This document shows positions 45,069 through 59,000 of a stretch of DNA of 64,000 nt, one piece after another. Source of the stretch: Verticillium longisporum (Eukaryota; Ascomycota; Sordariomycetes; Glomerellales; Plectosphaerellaceae); the NCBI GenBank assembly GCA_019188255.1, contig JAETXT010000006.1, positions 1,550,001-1,614,000 of the forward strand, written 5' to 3'. How positions within the stretch are numbered: the first letter of the stretch is position 1; every line of letters starts with the position of its first letter. The notes under the pieces were generated by a model, which worked only from the letters and a program-made list of their open reading frames with translations, did not search any database and had not been told where the DNA came from. The position numbers and the translations under genes were made by a program.

Positions 45069-45472
45069 AAGGGTATCCAACTTGAACTGGGGGCACTCGG
45101 GCGTAGGGAGGTCTGTCTGTCATCTCTGGCTCCGGGAAATGTTTCCGGGGCTACCCCGCTGATCGACAGCTAGGTCTCGTCCCCACGCGCTCTCCCTTAC
45201 CCAGCCTCCCAAGGCTGATGCAGCACTTCCCCACACTTCCGACTGGGAACCTTTACCGCAATGTGCTAGCACAACCTGTTTTACGCTCTGGGGAGGAAGG
45301 AGGACCCTTCCGGCAGCTTTCAACAAGCGGTATTCCTGACCATCATGTATTCTGCCTTTCTCACCCTACGAGATGAACAGGGCTAATCATCATCTTCCTG
45401 ACACCTCTCAACAACTTGCACGATTCTAACTCAGTCTTCTCGAATCGACCATTTATTGGAAAGCCGTTCAAA
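45069..45472. promoter_or_regulatory. Upstream region of the permease gene
   Basis: This normal-composition intergenic stretch lies between the MITE and the permease start. It holds an inverted CGG site. Before the MITE arrived it was part of the divergent MBL/permease promoter. Confidence 0.55.
45133..45147. promoter_or_regulatory. Inverted CGG site (CGG-N9-CCG) upstream of permease
   Basis: CGGGAAATGTTTCCG, within a longer CCGGGAAA-TG-TTTCCGG palindrome, lies about 326 bp upstream of the permease ATG. Spacing and arms resemble the sites in the regulator and transporter/OYE promoters some 30-33 kb away. Confidence 0.5.
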
Positions 45473-45930
45473 ATGGAAATGAAACCCTTCAATAATGAAA
45501 TGCGAGATGAATCCGAGCACGCCGAAATTGAAGAGAACAACAGAACCAAATAGAAGACCTTGGTTGACGTTGATACTGGGGTGAGGTGTTGAAGGTATTC
45601 AAAGGTAGCCATTCGCTGACAGGGCTTAGAATGTGTCATTTGATCCAATAGAAACCAAAAGACTATTGCGTAAGATCGATTGGCGAGTCTTACCACCGTT
45701 AACAGTTCTGCATATCCTGGCGTTCGTTGACCGCTCTAATATTGGAAATGCCCGTATTGCGGGCATGAACGATGACCTTTCTCTCACTAGACCACAGTAC
45801 AACATGGCACTAACGGTCTTTTTCTTTCCCTATGCATTCTTTAAAGTGCCAAGCAATATCGTTCTCAAGCTTATAAGACTATCTCTTTAGCTCACTATAC
45901 TTATCATTACTTAGGGAATAGTAAGTTTTA
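45473..45930 (+). pseudogene. Dal5/allantoate-type MFS permease, 5' part only, RIP-damaged
   Basis: Exon 1 (45473-45580) starts MEMKPFNNEMRDESE and has an in-frame TAG at 45551-45553 (codon 27), where CAG would fit. A 49-nt intron (45581-45629, GTGAGG...CTGAC...TTAG) is followed by ETKRLLRKIDWRVLPP, LAFVDRSNIGNARIAGMNDD and QYNMALTVFFFPYAFF. This is the first membrane segment and signature of anion:cation symporters of the allantoate/nicotinate family. After KLIR, the sequence still follows the family if two TAG codons are read as mutated TGG. Beyond about 45930 similarity is lost in AT-rich DNA. The remaining ~400 residues are absent or unrecognisable. Confidence 0.82.
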
Positions 45931-48900
45931 ATATCTGCAAGTTACGATTCGCGCAAGTCTAATATAGTATAGGTCGTTTATTAAGGAGTCTTATATAACG
46001 AGTAAAGGGATTAACTATTAATCTCTTAAGGGTCTCTAGGAAGATAGAATAATAGATGCTCTTCTCTAAATCTTAGTCTATTAACCTTTCTTATAACTAT
46101 TCCCTTACTATGCTCGGTCCTCTCTTCTTAATTCCTACGATTAAATAATAAACGATCCCCTATTAATCTTATACCTCCTTTAGGTCCTAATATAATACCC
46201 TAACTCTCTCTTTACTTTATCCTAAAATATAATATAATATTTAGGTTAAAGGTCCCTATTAAGTTCTAAGTAGTTCTCTTTTAAGCTATTTAGTATTATT
46301 TAATTTAAAGATATTTATATATTTTAAGTTTCTATTTAATTCTTAAATATCTATTTTAATAAATACTTCCTATTAATTAGCTAGGGTTTCTAGGTTAATT
46401 CTTTATTATTTAATAGCTATAATTTAATACTTTTATATATCTTTCTTCTTATTTTAGTTCTATTTCTTATTCTTCTATTATTCTTATTTAATAATCTAAT
46501 AATTCTCTTCTATAATTAATTAATAGATAATAGCTTATTAATATAGTTTTATTATTCTAATATTCTTCTATTCTCCTTCTTTATTTTAATTCTATTTAAT
46601 TATTCTTATATTATTCTATTCTTAAATAATAATTTAATAGGCTTCTTCTATAATTAATTAATAATTATTCGCCTTTTAATATAGATTTATTAATCTATTA
46701 TTCTTTATTCTTTCTTTTCTTATTATTTAGATTTAATAAATAGCTATTATTCTAGGATAGCTTATTATAGATTTCTAATATATTTATAAAAGGATTTTCT
46801 AATTATTATTTTTATCTTTTCTTCTTCTTTAATAATAATAAGACGATAATAATATTCCTCCCCTCTTTAATATTACTTTTATATCTTTTATAATAATCCT
46901 TTAACGATTAACTATTATATAATTATTAATTAAATATAGTTCTTAGATCGATTCTAGTTTTCTAATTCTTTAATAAGAATAATTTATAAATCTATTAATA
47001 TTTATTTATTAATTATTTATTAATTAAAAATAATAATATTATTATTTAAATAATTCCCTATTTATAAATTACTTTTAACGTTTCCTTTATAATTTAATAG
47101 CTAATTAGCTATAGAATAATAGCTCCTCTTCTTCCTAACCCTTATTAGGAGCCCGGATAAGCATACTCTATTAAAGACCTATTATACCTCCGCTATTATA
47201 ATTATATATATAAGTAGTTTAATCTTATTATAAATAGGGAATACCTTTATTATAAAGAGGATATTAATAAATAAGCTACTATCTAGCTATTAATTATTAA
47301 TTAATCGTTTATATAGCTAGTTCTATTAAATGCTCCTATTATAGAGTAGCCTAGGGAGGTAAGCTATATTTCGCTATAAATTACCCCCTTTTTATTCCCC
47401 TATTATCTAATAGCTAATCCCTTATAAGTACCTATTAAGTATTAGGCTATTATATATATTCTTAAATTAGCTATTAAAGTTATAATTAAGAATAGCTATA
47501 TTAATATCTTTAAAGTAAATAGTATTTATTTATTAGATACTTATTATTTAAATATTAATAGATTTCTTTTAATTAATTTTAATATAGCTAAGACTATTAG
47601 CTAGAAGGCCCTCTAAAAGGGTAAAAACGATAAAGCGCTAAGCGCTAAAAAGTATATTATTATTAATTAATAGGAGGCTAATAAGTACTCTACTCGCTAC
47701 TTCGCTATTATTAATCGTCTTACTTAGGCTACTAAGTACTCTATTACTATTACCGAGGTCTCTACTACTACCCTATACTAGATTATTAGTTCTCTCGCTA
47801 AGCTAATTACTATCTAGTCTAAGATCTAGGAGAATTATACTTTAATTATAAATTACTTATTAATTATTTATTATTTATTTATTAATAATCTATTAGAATT
47901 ATAATATTCTTATTAATATTACCGATAATAAAGAGGATAATAAGAACTAGGAAGATAATAGTAAAGTAATAGTTTAAGAACTATTAATAGTCTATTAATA
48001 TTCCCCTATTATTTAGTTTTTTCTTTTACTTTTTTTTTTTATTATTCTTCTTTAAGAGTAAGGCTAGGGGCTAGACTACCCCTTAAATATTAATTAAGTT
48101 ACTATTAATCTACTATTATTCTTCTTTATAATTATTTATATATTTTAATAAAATCATCTATTATATTATACTATAGTTCCTATAAATTCTCGTTTTCTAA
48201 ATATCCTTCTTATTTAATAAAGTATTACTAATTATATAATAATCCCCTATAATTAACTATTCTCTTAACTATATATATATCTTCTATTCCTATAATTAAT
48301 AATATCTTATTAACCTATAGCTAAAGTAATAATTAATTTTCTCTACCTTTCTAATTTTCTAAATATAATATATAGAATATATTATATACTTTATAGCTAA
48401 GGGGTAGCTATAGCCTATATATTAGACTATAGCTACCTATCTTCTTAGTAATTCTAAATAATCCGAGGTATTTATCGGATAGCTTCTTATTAGGTCTTTA
48501 CTATTTAATTATTCTTATAGAGAGGAGAATTAGGTCTCCTACCTCGTATTCTTTCCGAATTCTTCCTCGATTATAATAATAGGCCTAATATCTATTATTA
48601 ATCTCTAAGAGTCTATAGATTATCTTTCTCTTAATTATCTACTAGGCTATTTATAGTTCTATTATCTCTAAGTTCCCTTATTATTATATAGCTCGGCCTA
48701 GGTCCCCTAGTCCAGCTAGGTTATATCCTATTAATACTTCTATTAATAATTATTAAATTATTATATAGAATAATATATTATATACGAATTCTACTATAGG
48801 GAGTAGGGAAATCTAGTCTATTTATTCGTAATTATAGAATACTCTAAGGTAATATTCTAAATTCTAATTCTATTATTCTATTTAGCTATTAATCTATAAA

Positions 48901-50639
48901 TAGAAGGCTATTAAGAATTATCTCTTTATTCCTATTATTTTATATAAAGTTATCTAAAACTTATTAATAAATAGTAACCCTCTATCCGAGATTATACCTT
49001 TTAGAAAGCTATATCTCTTAAATATATAGTCCTATAATATAATTACTAGACTAGCTATTATAAGTCTATTATTAATTAATATATATATAATATACTTTAT
49101 AAAACGGTCTACGATAATTAATATAGTATTTTATTTACTAACCTTAAAGAGTCTTATAATAAAGTCTATAGATATTTCCTTAAAGGGACTATTAAATAAT
49201 AATAAGTTATTTAATTAACTATATAGTTTATAATAATAGGGTTTTATTATCTAATATATTAAATATATAGGGATATATTCTTTAATATCTTTAATTAAAT
49301 TATTCTAGAAATATATATTTTTAAGCTAGATAATAGTCTTCCTAATTCCTTAATGCCCTATTATTAGGCTATCGTAGGCTTATTATAGGATTTCGTTTCT
49401 AAGGGCCTTATCCTATAGAATAAAGATCGTATTTTTAAAGGTTAATAGGCTATTTACTTCTATTTACTAATCGGGTAGCCTTTATTCCTTTCTTACCCTA
49501 TAGAAGGTATTATTTCCCTAAGCTTCTAGGATAGCTTCTTTAATAGATCTATTATCTAGCTATTAATCTATTATAGTAATAGCTTTAACGATATTAAGGA
49601 ATCGTTTTATCTATAATAATAAGTAATATACCCTCGCTTACTCCTATTCTCCTTAATTTAGCTTATAATTAAGCCTCCTAGAGAAGCTATCCGCTAAATT
49701 CCTATTATTTATTTAATATTCGATAGTAAAATTAAACTCTAATAATACTTATAACTATCTTCCCTATTATCCTAAGATCTTTAGCTTTTCTATAAAATAT
49801 TTATAATTAAAATAATCGGTTAAGACCTTAATTATTAATCTATTATAAATAAAATATTATCTCTATATCTTAAAAGACTTTATAATCGCTATTATTTCTA
49901 CTTTTAGTATATTATATTATAGTTCTATATTTTTAAGCTTTTTTAAAAAATATATAATTAATCTCTAGTAGCTATTCTCTAATTAAGATAGGATTACTCT
50001 AATTATAAAGTTTAATATATTAAGCTTAATTCTCATTTTTAATCTATTATCGAAGTATTAGAGGATAGGAGCCCTTATAAATATAAACTTTAATTTTTAG
50101 AAAGCTATTAAGTTAATAGTATTTAGCTAGAAATCTATTATTAATTATTTAACGTTCTTATTAATTAAAAGGGCTACGATTTTCGAGTAATTTTTAATAA
50201 AATACTTATAAAAGCCTATAAACCTAAGGAATCCTTAGAAGTCTTTTAAGGATTAAGGGGTCGGCTAGTCCTTTATTATAGTAATTCGTTCTTCTATAAT
50301 ATATATACTTATAAAGGAGATTATAAACCCTGGAAACTCTATTATTATTATATTAAAATTATATTTTTCTAGATTTATATAGAGGTTCTATTCTTAAAGT
50401 CTTCTAAATACTATTCTAATATTCCGTTAATATTCTTCTAATATTATTAAATATATTAAGATATCGCCTATATAAACGATATATATTATATCTATAAAGC
50501 TAGCTAATACTTTATTAATATATATTTAGAAAGTAGTTAATATATTTATAAAGCTAAATAATATAATAAAGTATTTAAAGTAATTATATTTTATTCTAAA
50601 TACTATTTTCTATTTATCCTTTATTTTAATAAGTTATAA
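45931..50639 (-). mobile_element. RIP-degraded Gypsy-like retroelement DNA
   Basis: This is AT-rich with no open frames. At about 50450-50490 the reverse strand reads VYIGDIL, a degraded Gypsy reverse transcriptase motif. Upstream stretches (48400-50400) look like mutated pol. I could not find LTRs, so boundaries are set by the permease remnant and by the copia copy that begins near 50640. 45931-48100 is unassigned. Confidence 0.5.
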
Positions 50640-53600
50640 AGCTTAAAGGAGGCCTTTTACTTCTTTTATAAGTTAATATTTAAAGATCTTAGTATTAGGA
50701 AATATAGATCTCCTAATTAGTACGATTATTCTAGCTATTAGAAATAAATCGATTTCCTCTTAATTAGACTATTTAAATAGCTTCCTAGGGATTATTATTC
50801 TATTTTTATTATATAATTAAATAGCTAGGTTATAACCTTATTATTCCCTTTTAATAATAAATTAATACTTAATCTATAAAATCCTAATTATATTATTCTT
50901 ACGATTTATAAAAGCTATCTATAATAGATTTATAGTATTTATTAACTTCCTAGGTCTCTTATATTATTATAATAGAATTAGCTCTAAATATTTAAATAGT
51001 TCTAAGGTCTCCGGAGTTCGTATTACTATTATCTCCTTAATCTCTTAATCTAGTAATCTATTATATAGCTTAATATATATTCCTCTAAACTCTATTAAGC
51101 TCTTAATTATATTAATTATAACTATTATATTAGAAACCGATATAACCTTATAAGGATTAATCTATTTCTCCTACTCTTAGAATATAAGAACGTTACTTCC
51201 TAGCTCTAATAATCTTAATAATAACTATTTAATATCTAATCTATTATAGATATTAAAAGCATTATTAACCTTCTATTTAGTAATTATTTACTAAAGCTCT
51301 ATTATTGCTTTATTAATTACTTTAGTATATTATACTTAGATCGTAATAAGTATTAAGTTAATAATAACCTTAAGTATTACCTTAAATATAAATAATATAA
51401 ATACTAATCTATTAAGCCTAGTAATATCGTTTATTACTTTTATAGCTCCTTAAAATAATAATTCTAAGCTTATAGTATAAGATTCTGCTTTTAAGATCTT
51501 ATATATTCTATATATTAGCTTATAATAGCTCTTAACCTTATTAATTAATTAATAGGCCTTTATAGGGATCTAATAATAGATTATATTTAAGAGGTATACT
51601 TCTACCCTAAATTCTATAAAAGTAAAGTGTATTCTAATATTAATAGTTATAATATTTAGAGGCCTAAGATAAATATCTAATTAATACTTCTTAAGGGCTT
51701 CCTATATTATATAAATTATAAAATTAAGAATAAAAGTTATAAATTAGAATCCTATATTTATATTAATTATATAAAAAGTAGGCTTTCTATTTAAATATAT
51801 AATATTAATTAAAATCTTAGAATTAAAGTTAATATTTAATTTTTAAGTAAATTTAAAGTCTTATAGAGATTTCCCTCTAATTTAATAATAATAATAGAAA
51901 TAATTTATTAGCTCTAGAATATCTTAATTTATATTATAATCTATTCTTTAGAATAAATTCTATAGCTTCTCTATAGACAAATAATTAAATTATTTATAAA
52001 TATATTAAAGCTCTATTTCTATTAGAAACGTTATTCTATTATTCTTTATCCATATTATATATATAATCCTAAAATTAATATACGTCTTTATATCTAAGAA
52101 GAACTATAAATAGCTCTATTTATAGAAAATAGGTATATACTCTTAGATCTCCTTAATATACTTTATTAGCTTATTATATATATTATCTAAATAGATTCTA
52201 AGATCGTCTATATTCTTAATATAAAATAGGAATAGGGTATCTATTAGGACGATATAGAATATAATTTTCTTAATTACTATTAGAATAATAATCTCCTCTA
52301 TTATAGATATAGGGTTTCCTATTCTAAATCTTATTCTAGCCTCTATTCCCTATTTATTAACTATTAAGCTTAATATTAGGGCTATTAAGGCCTTTATCTA
52401 TAAAGCTCTTGTTATTAAAACTAATATTATATTTATATTAAGGATAATATTATATTATATAGAAATATTATTAATTTAATATTAAATAAAGAGCTATTCT
52501 ATTAAAGCTATTATTTTAGCTTTTAGACTATTCCTTTTAATTCTATATTAGAACGATTTATTTACTAGGAAGTATATAATATAAGTATTTATTAATTCGC
52601 TCTCGGGATTAGATTTATAAATATCGTCTACTCTTAGCTTATTAAAAGTAGGATTATTTAATTCTAAGCTCTTAATAAATTCTATTATTATTAAGAATTA
52701 ATAATATTCTTTCTATTAATCTCTATATACTTCTTATATATATTTCTATTACTCTTTCAAGTATTATTACTCCTTAGGAAATTACTTTATCGATCTATAA
52801 TCTAATTTAGAATATATTTAATATTTACGAATTCTAGATAATTAATAATTATTAATTCTATATATTAACTATTCTCTACGATCTCCCTTTCTATTAATTT
52901 AATAATATCCGCTCTTATAATATTTATTAATATAGAAGTATTTAAATACTCTAATATTCTCTTCTACTTTTAATATATTCTTCTACTTTTAATATATTCT
53001 TAAACTATATAGATATTATATTAAAAGATCGCTCTAGCTTTATTAATATAATCTTTAGCTCTAGGATACTTTAAATTACCCTTAGAGTATTTATATAAAA
53101 ATAAGTCTTTTCCTTAAATTTAGAGCTAAATACTCTCTAGTATTATTATAGCCTATCTAGAAAGATCTAGAGAACTTCTATTTATAGCTTTCCTATATTA
53201 TTAGCTTCTATTATTATAGAATAGAACGTTATAGAGCTCTAATCTATATAATATTAAATTCTATTAATCTCTAAATCGAATTATTATTTAATTATTAAAT
53301 ATATTTAATCGAGTTTTATATTCTAGTTTATATATTCTAGGAAGAAAGTTTATATATACTTTAAAAATATATTTAAGAAGAATATATAGAGCTATATATA
53401 ATATATTTATAATAGTTCGTAAACGTTTATAAAGATATATATTTTATTATTAAGGATATTATATATCTCCTTAGAATAATTATTCTCTTTATTCTAGAAT
53501 AATATAAATTATTTAATTATAGTTCTATTAATTAATAAATTTATTAATTTATATAATCATAGAATATAATACTAAGCTAATAGGTTCTAAGTAATATTTA

Positions 53601-54901
53601 AGGGTAAAATCTTATTTCTTTATAATTAAAGTATAATCTTTTATTAATTAGATTATTTACTCTATTAATTAAATAACCTTAGAACTAGGGGCTATTAGGG
53701 ATCTATCCTCCTTATTTATAGTTTTCGGATTTAAAGTAGCTAAATATTCCCTATAAATTATTATTTATTATCCTATTAATCTCCCTATTCTTCTATTCTT
53801 TAGAATATTAAATCCTAATTAATAATAATCGATTCTATTATATTAAATATTTCCTCATATAAGAATATTAATATTAATCTCTTTAATATTTTAATATTTA
53901 TTATTCCTAGAAAAGGGATCCTATACTCTATTAGATATAACTTTAGTACTCGAGTAATTATTATATTATAGGAATTAAAGTCCTCTTTAGTCTAGCCCTA
54001 GAAGTCTTTAATAAATGCTTCTAGGAAGTAAACTCCCTTTATAGTCCTATATATACTTATTATTTTAAGAATCTAAATATTCTTAAAATCTATAGATATT
54101 AAATCTAATAATTTAAAGAACTATAATTCTATTCTATTAATAATAAAGTTAATATTAAGACCCTTCTTAATCTTCTATATTAAGTATAATATATTAAGTT
54201 CTTCTAGAATATTATCGAATTCCTATTATATCTTTTTAATATTCTTTAGCTCTATTATAGAGCTATTATTATTAATTTTATTAAAGCTCTATTATAGCTA
54301 GTTAATTATTCTATAGAGCTTTATTTATTAGGGTTAATAGCTAGTAATATAGCCTAGGTAGTAATCTTAAGTATAGGAATCCTAAGATACTTAAAATAGA
54401 TAGTACTCCTATAGATTATATAATAGAGGGTTTCTCTATTATTAAGCTCTTATAAGAATCCTAAAATACTTAAAATAAACGGTACTCTTATAATTATTTA
54501 TAAAGTATAATTAATAAACTTATATATAATACATTTACTATTTATAGGATCGATCTTAACTTCTCTAGCTCTAGCTATTCTATATTATATTAAACGTAAT
54601 ATTAATTAATATTAAGAGGGCTTTACTATTTATATAAACCTTAATTTATTACTTTAGCTATATTTAAGAGCTTTAAATAGATAGAATAGGTAATATAAGA
54701 CTTATAATAATTATTAATACTATTATCTCTTTAAATTACTATTATCTATATAAATTAGATATATTTATTTAATTTACTAATTATATAAGCTATAAATTAT
54801 ATATTCCTAAGAGCTATAAATCCTAGCCCTAGTAATTACTATATCGGTAAATCCTATATAGAGATTACTACCCTAAGCGATTCCCTAATATTAGTTTAAT
54901 A
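50640..54901 (-). mobile_element. RIP-degraded Ty1/copia copy, colinear with the intact element
   Basis: This 4.3-kb stretch follows positions about 27770-32000 of the intact copia base by base, with mostly C-to-T and G-to-A differences. It covers part of RT, integrase, protease, gag, leader and the LTR (54610-54901). The other end (RNase H and second LTR) is missing, replaced by Gypsy-like DNA. Orientation is the same as the intact copy. Confidence 0.85.
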
Positions 54902-55845
54902 AGAATTATAAATACTAGAAAATAGAGATTATAGAGATTTATATTTATTATAAGAGTATTTAGAGGTATATTTATAATACTAGAAACCCTAAGGCTCTAG
55001 ATTATAATATATACTATTAATATTAACTTTAATTTACTTATTAATAAGATAAAACTTTAAATATTCTAAATAGGGGACTTTATAGATATTATTATAGATA
55101 TATTCTAAACCTTAGATTAATAGCTCCTATAATTAATATTAATTAGGTTCTTATACTTCGCTATTCGCTTAATAGGAGGAGTAATATATATAGGGGCTTT
55201 ATATTTAAGAGGTATTATTAAAGGCAAGAAAGAGAGAAAGAGAGAGAGAAGGAGAATAGTAAAAAGGTGGATTTATTAATCGTCGAAGCTCTAAAATAGT
55301 AGATTAAGCTAGCTAATCTATAAATAAAGTATTTAATATAGGGAAGAGGAAAAGTAAAAGGAATAAAGTTATTATAAACTATTAACTAGATATATAGATC
55401 CTTAGAATATAATATTTACTAAACTAGCTTAATAGAATCTATTAATCCTATTTAAGTAATTGAATTCTATTATTCCTATTAAAAGGCTAATAATAATTAC
55501 TCTTCTACCCTTAATTAATAAATAAGCGATTTAGATACTTTAAAAGCCTATATCTAGCTATTATAAGAGCGCTATTTAATTAGCTATTTATTTCCTTTAT
55601 TAAAGAGCTTAAAGGCCTATTCCTATTATTTAAATTATAATTTAATTCGTTTCCTTAGAGAGCTATTTAATAGCTAATTTAATTAATCTATAGTACTAGG
55701 GATTAGGGATTTAGTACTTATAGGAATAGTAGTATTAAACTACGTTTTCCTTATTCTATCTATTATTCTCCTATTATTATTTATTTATTTATTTATTTTA
55801 AAGATTAGAATAATAGATCTAATAAACTAGAGACCAGAGGATTAT
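54902..55845. other. AT-rich DNA, origin unknown
   Basis: There is no gene. A purine-rich stretch of GAGA/AAGG repeats lies at about 55225-55260. Composition matches RIP-degraded repeats, with a hint of former plus-strand coding in 55320-55800 that I cannot assign. Confidence 0.45.
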
Positions 55846-56053
55846 TAAAGTAGGGCTAGTAATAACTTTAATTAATTAGGGTAATAAAGTAGTTATTTAA
55901 GAAAAAGATAGGTCCTTAAATATATAATATCGGATTAATAATATATATCCTTTAAAGGTCCTTATAACGAGTCTAGCTAATATCTATTTCCCTAATTAGC
56001 TACTCTTTATTACTTTATCGCTAAGCTATACCTTTCTACCTTACCTAGTTTTA
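55846..56053. repeat. End fragment of element X LTR, RIP-degraded
   Basis: This matches the last 200 bp of the long direct repeats 3697-4763 and 6177-7277 and ends at the same TAGTTTTA motif. Confidence 0.7.
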
Positions 56054-59000
56054 ATCGTCCCTAAAAGAGTCCTTATCTCTAGAGATTAGGACCTCCTTTC
56101 TTTAAGAAGATAAATAAGTTCTCCTAATTAGAACTAAGGGAGTCTCTAAAGCTATAAATAAAGGAAAGAAGGTAGCTATAGTATATATAAATATCCTAGA
56201 ATTTACTTTTAGTTCCCTAAATCCGATTATCCTAGGCGCCTCCGAAGACCTAGCCTCTATAGGGGCTCCTTAGTATTAAGCTAAGCCTAAGCTATCTTAG
56301 TAATAGCCCTCTATTATACTTAGTCCTATTCTAAACTAGTATAATATCGAGGCTATCCTTCCTAGCCTAGCTATTATAATAGTAAGTAGGCTATAGTCCC
56401 TATAGTAATAGCGTTTATAATAGCTATAATATAAGGATCTATATATTAATTTATTTATTCCTCCTTTAAATATATTAATAGGGGATATCCTAATTAAGAG
56501 ATTAACTTAACCTCTATAAAGTCGAGGATAGTATATAGGTTTAGACTTAGGTTGCCCTAATTAGACCTAATAGGGGTACTTAGAGTACTTAGAGTCTTCT
56601 CTTTTAATAGAATAGATAGAATTAACTTATAGCTCGAATTTAGACGTTTCGTAGAAGGCTTTATAATTATAATACTTCCTATAAATATAATAATCCGAGT
56701 TTACTTATATAGCTTAGTTAATATAGCTAGATTAAACGAACTATAAAGGTTAATCTATAATTATAATATCCTATTAAGAATATTAATAATATTATTAGCC
56801 CTAGAATCCTTAAGTCCTATTAATTCTAAGGAGCTCTTAATTTTTTATAAAGGATTAAGCTACTTTTACTATATATCTTAGATTAATATCTTCTTAAAGA
56901 GGATAATAGCTTTATTTATTTCCTCGAATTCCTCCTATTTAGGATTAATAAGTATATTTATTCTATAAACTCCGTAGAAAGTAGCTTTATTATTTATAAT
57001 ATTACCTATTATTGATTTAGGCTTTAAATAATATATAAACGAATTAGCCTAGCTTAGATTAAATTATTTATCTATTTAAGTCTTCTAATAATAATAAAAG
57101 TAATTATTATAATTAATTTTATTATATATATTATCGTTTATATATATAGCTAATATCCCTATATTAAATAGCCCTTTAAAGAAGACTAAGCGAGCTAAAT
57201 CGAGTATATAGAGTCTATAAGAGTATATATTTTATTATTAAAGGGATTAGAGGATATTAAACTATAAACGTAAAGCTTTAATTAGGGTATCCGAAGTCTT
57301 ATTAAATCTATAAAACTCCTTTAAATAGGTTATAATTTAAATAATTTCCTTCTTAGCTATACCTTTAAAGTAATTATTAATAATAAAGGATTACTATATT
57401 TATTAATCGATAATTAGGAGAATCTAATAATTTTCGCTAATATTAATAGAGGTCGCTATAAAACGGGCTTCTTAGAATATATTTATTATTTCTTAACTTA
57501 TTATAGTATTATTATTATAGCCCCCTATCTATAGAGTACTAGAATTAGGGACTTAATATAGTAATTACTTTAATTGGGGCTTTATAAGTATTTTAAGATG
57601 AATAGCTATTTCCTAAATAGAGAGCTATATATTCTTTTCTATATTATTATATATTAAAATTAAATAAGACTTATCTTCCTAGCTAATTATATCCTAGCCC
57701 TAGCTATTAGGAGGAAGGTATTTATTAACCCTTATTAATATAATTCCTCTAAAATATAGATTAGAGATAGAGGTAGTAAGCTTCCTTAAGAGATTAGTCT
57801 AATCGGGAAATAAAGAGGTATAAAGTACTCTATATAGGTTATAAGATTTATAAAGGAGTAATTAAATAGTACTATTACTAGGCTTCGCTTAATAAGATAG
57901 CTAGACTTCTAAGAGATATTTCTAGCCTATTTTTACTTTCTATTATTTCTATTTATCTAATATTAAATATTTTTATAAAATCTAATTAATATATTAATTA
58001 AATTAATTCCCTTTAAGGGAATCGATATATACCCCTCTAAATATAATATTAAGGTAATTAAGTATATTATAATTAATTCGGAATTATTTATTTTCTAAAT
58101 AGGATATAGATTTATTTAAAAGAGCTATTATTATTAAGATAAGTATAAGCTTTAGCTAATTAGGAGAAATAGGGAAGAGCGCTTCTTAATTAATTCGTAA
58201 TATAGGAGTTCTAAATAAATTAAAAGGGTTAGTCCTTATAGTTACTAGAATAATAGAGTAATTCTTATAAATATTATCTTTATATAATATATAAATACTT
58301 TTAAATATTTTAATAAATAATTAAGGGAATTATATTAAAAGTAAATAAAAAGGAAAAATATAGAATAGATTATAAATAAAAAGAAGAAAATAGAGGGAAG
58401 AGAGAAGTTATAATAATAAAAGAGAATAAGAAAATAGTATTTAAAGAATAGAATAATAAATTATATTATTATTTTAATTAAATTATTTATAAATAAGAAG
58501 AATATTTAAGAAGTAAATAGAAGAGGTTTATAGGTTTAATATTTATATATAAAAGAGAAAGGGGATTCTTTAATTAAAGTAAAGGTTCCTTTTCCTTTTT
58601 ATAATAATAGATTATAAAGTTAATTATTCTATTATAAGGCTTATTAATTCTAAATAATTTAATAATAAATTATTATCTTAATTAAGAAAGAAGGGGGGGG
58701 GGGGAATAAATCTATTAAGAGGTTATTAAATCGGGTAATTAAGTTAAATAATATTACTTTAATTATTACTCTTTTCTTATTCTATTTTTAAAAGTAATAG
58801 GAGCTATTATATTCTTTATATTCTTCCTTCTTTTTATTTAAAATATAACTATTAATAATATTATTATAAATTCTTCTAGTTAAAAGTCGTAACTCCTTTT
58901 AAATTAAACTCTTAAGCTTTATACTATTAAGGACGACTATTTTAATAATTATTCTTAATTATATAAACTTAATAGCTAGCTCGAGAAGAAGAAGTCTAAA

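Noticed and set aside
45361..45696. Minus-strand frame over the permease 5' end
   Set aside because: It overlaps the recognisable permease exons and has no motif of its own.
58693..58704. Run of 12 G in AT-rich DNA
   Set aside because: An isolated homopolymer with no surrounding structure; probably slippage or assembly noise.
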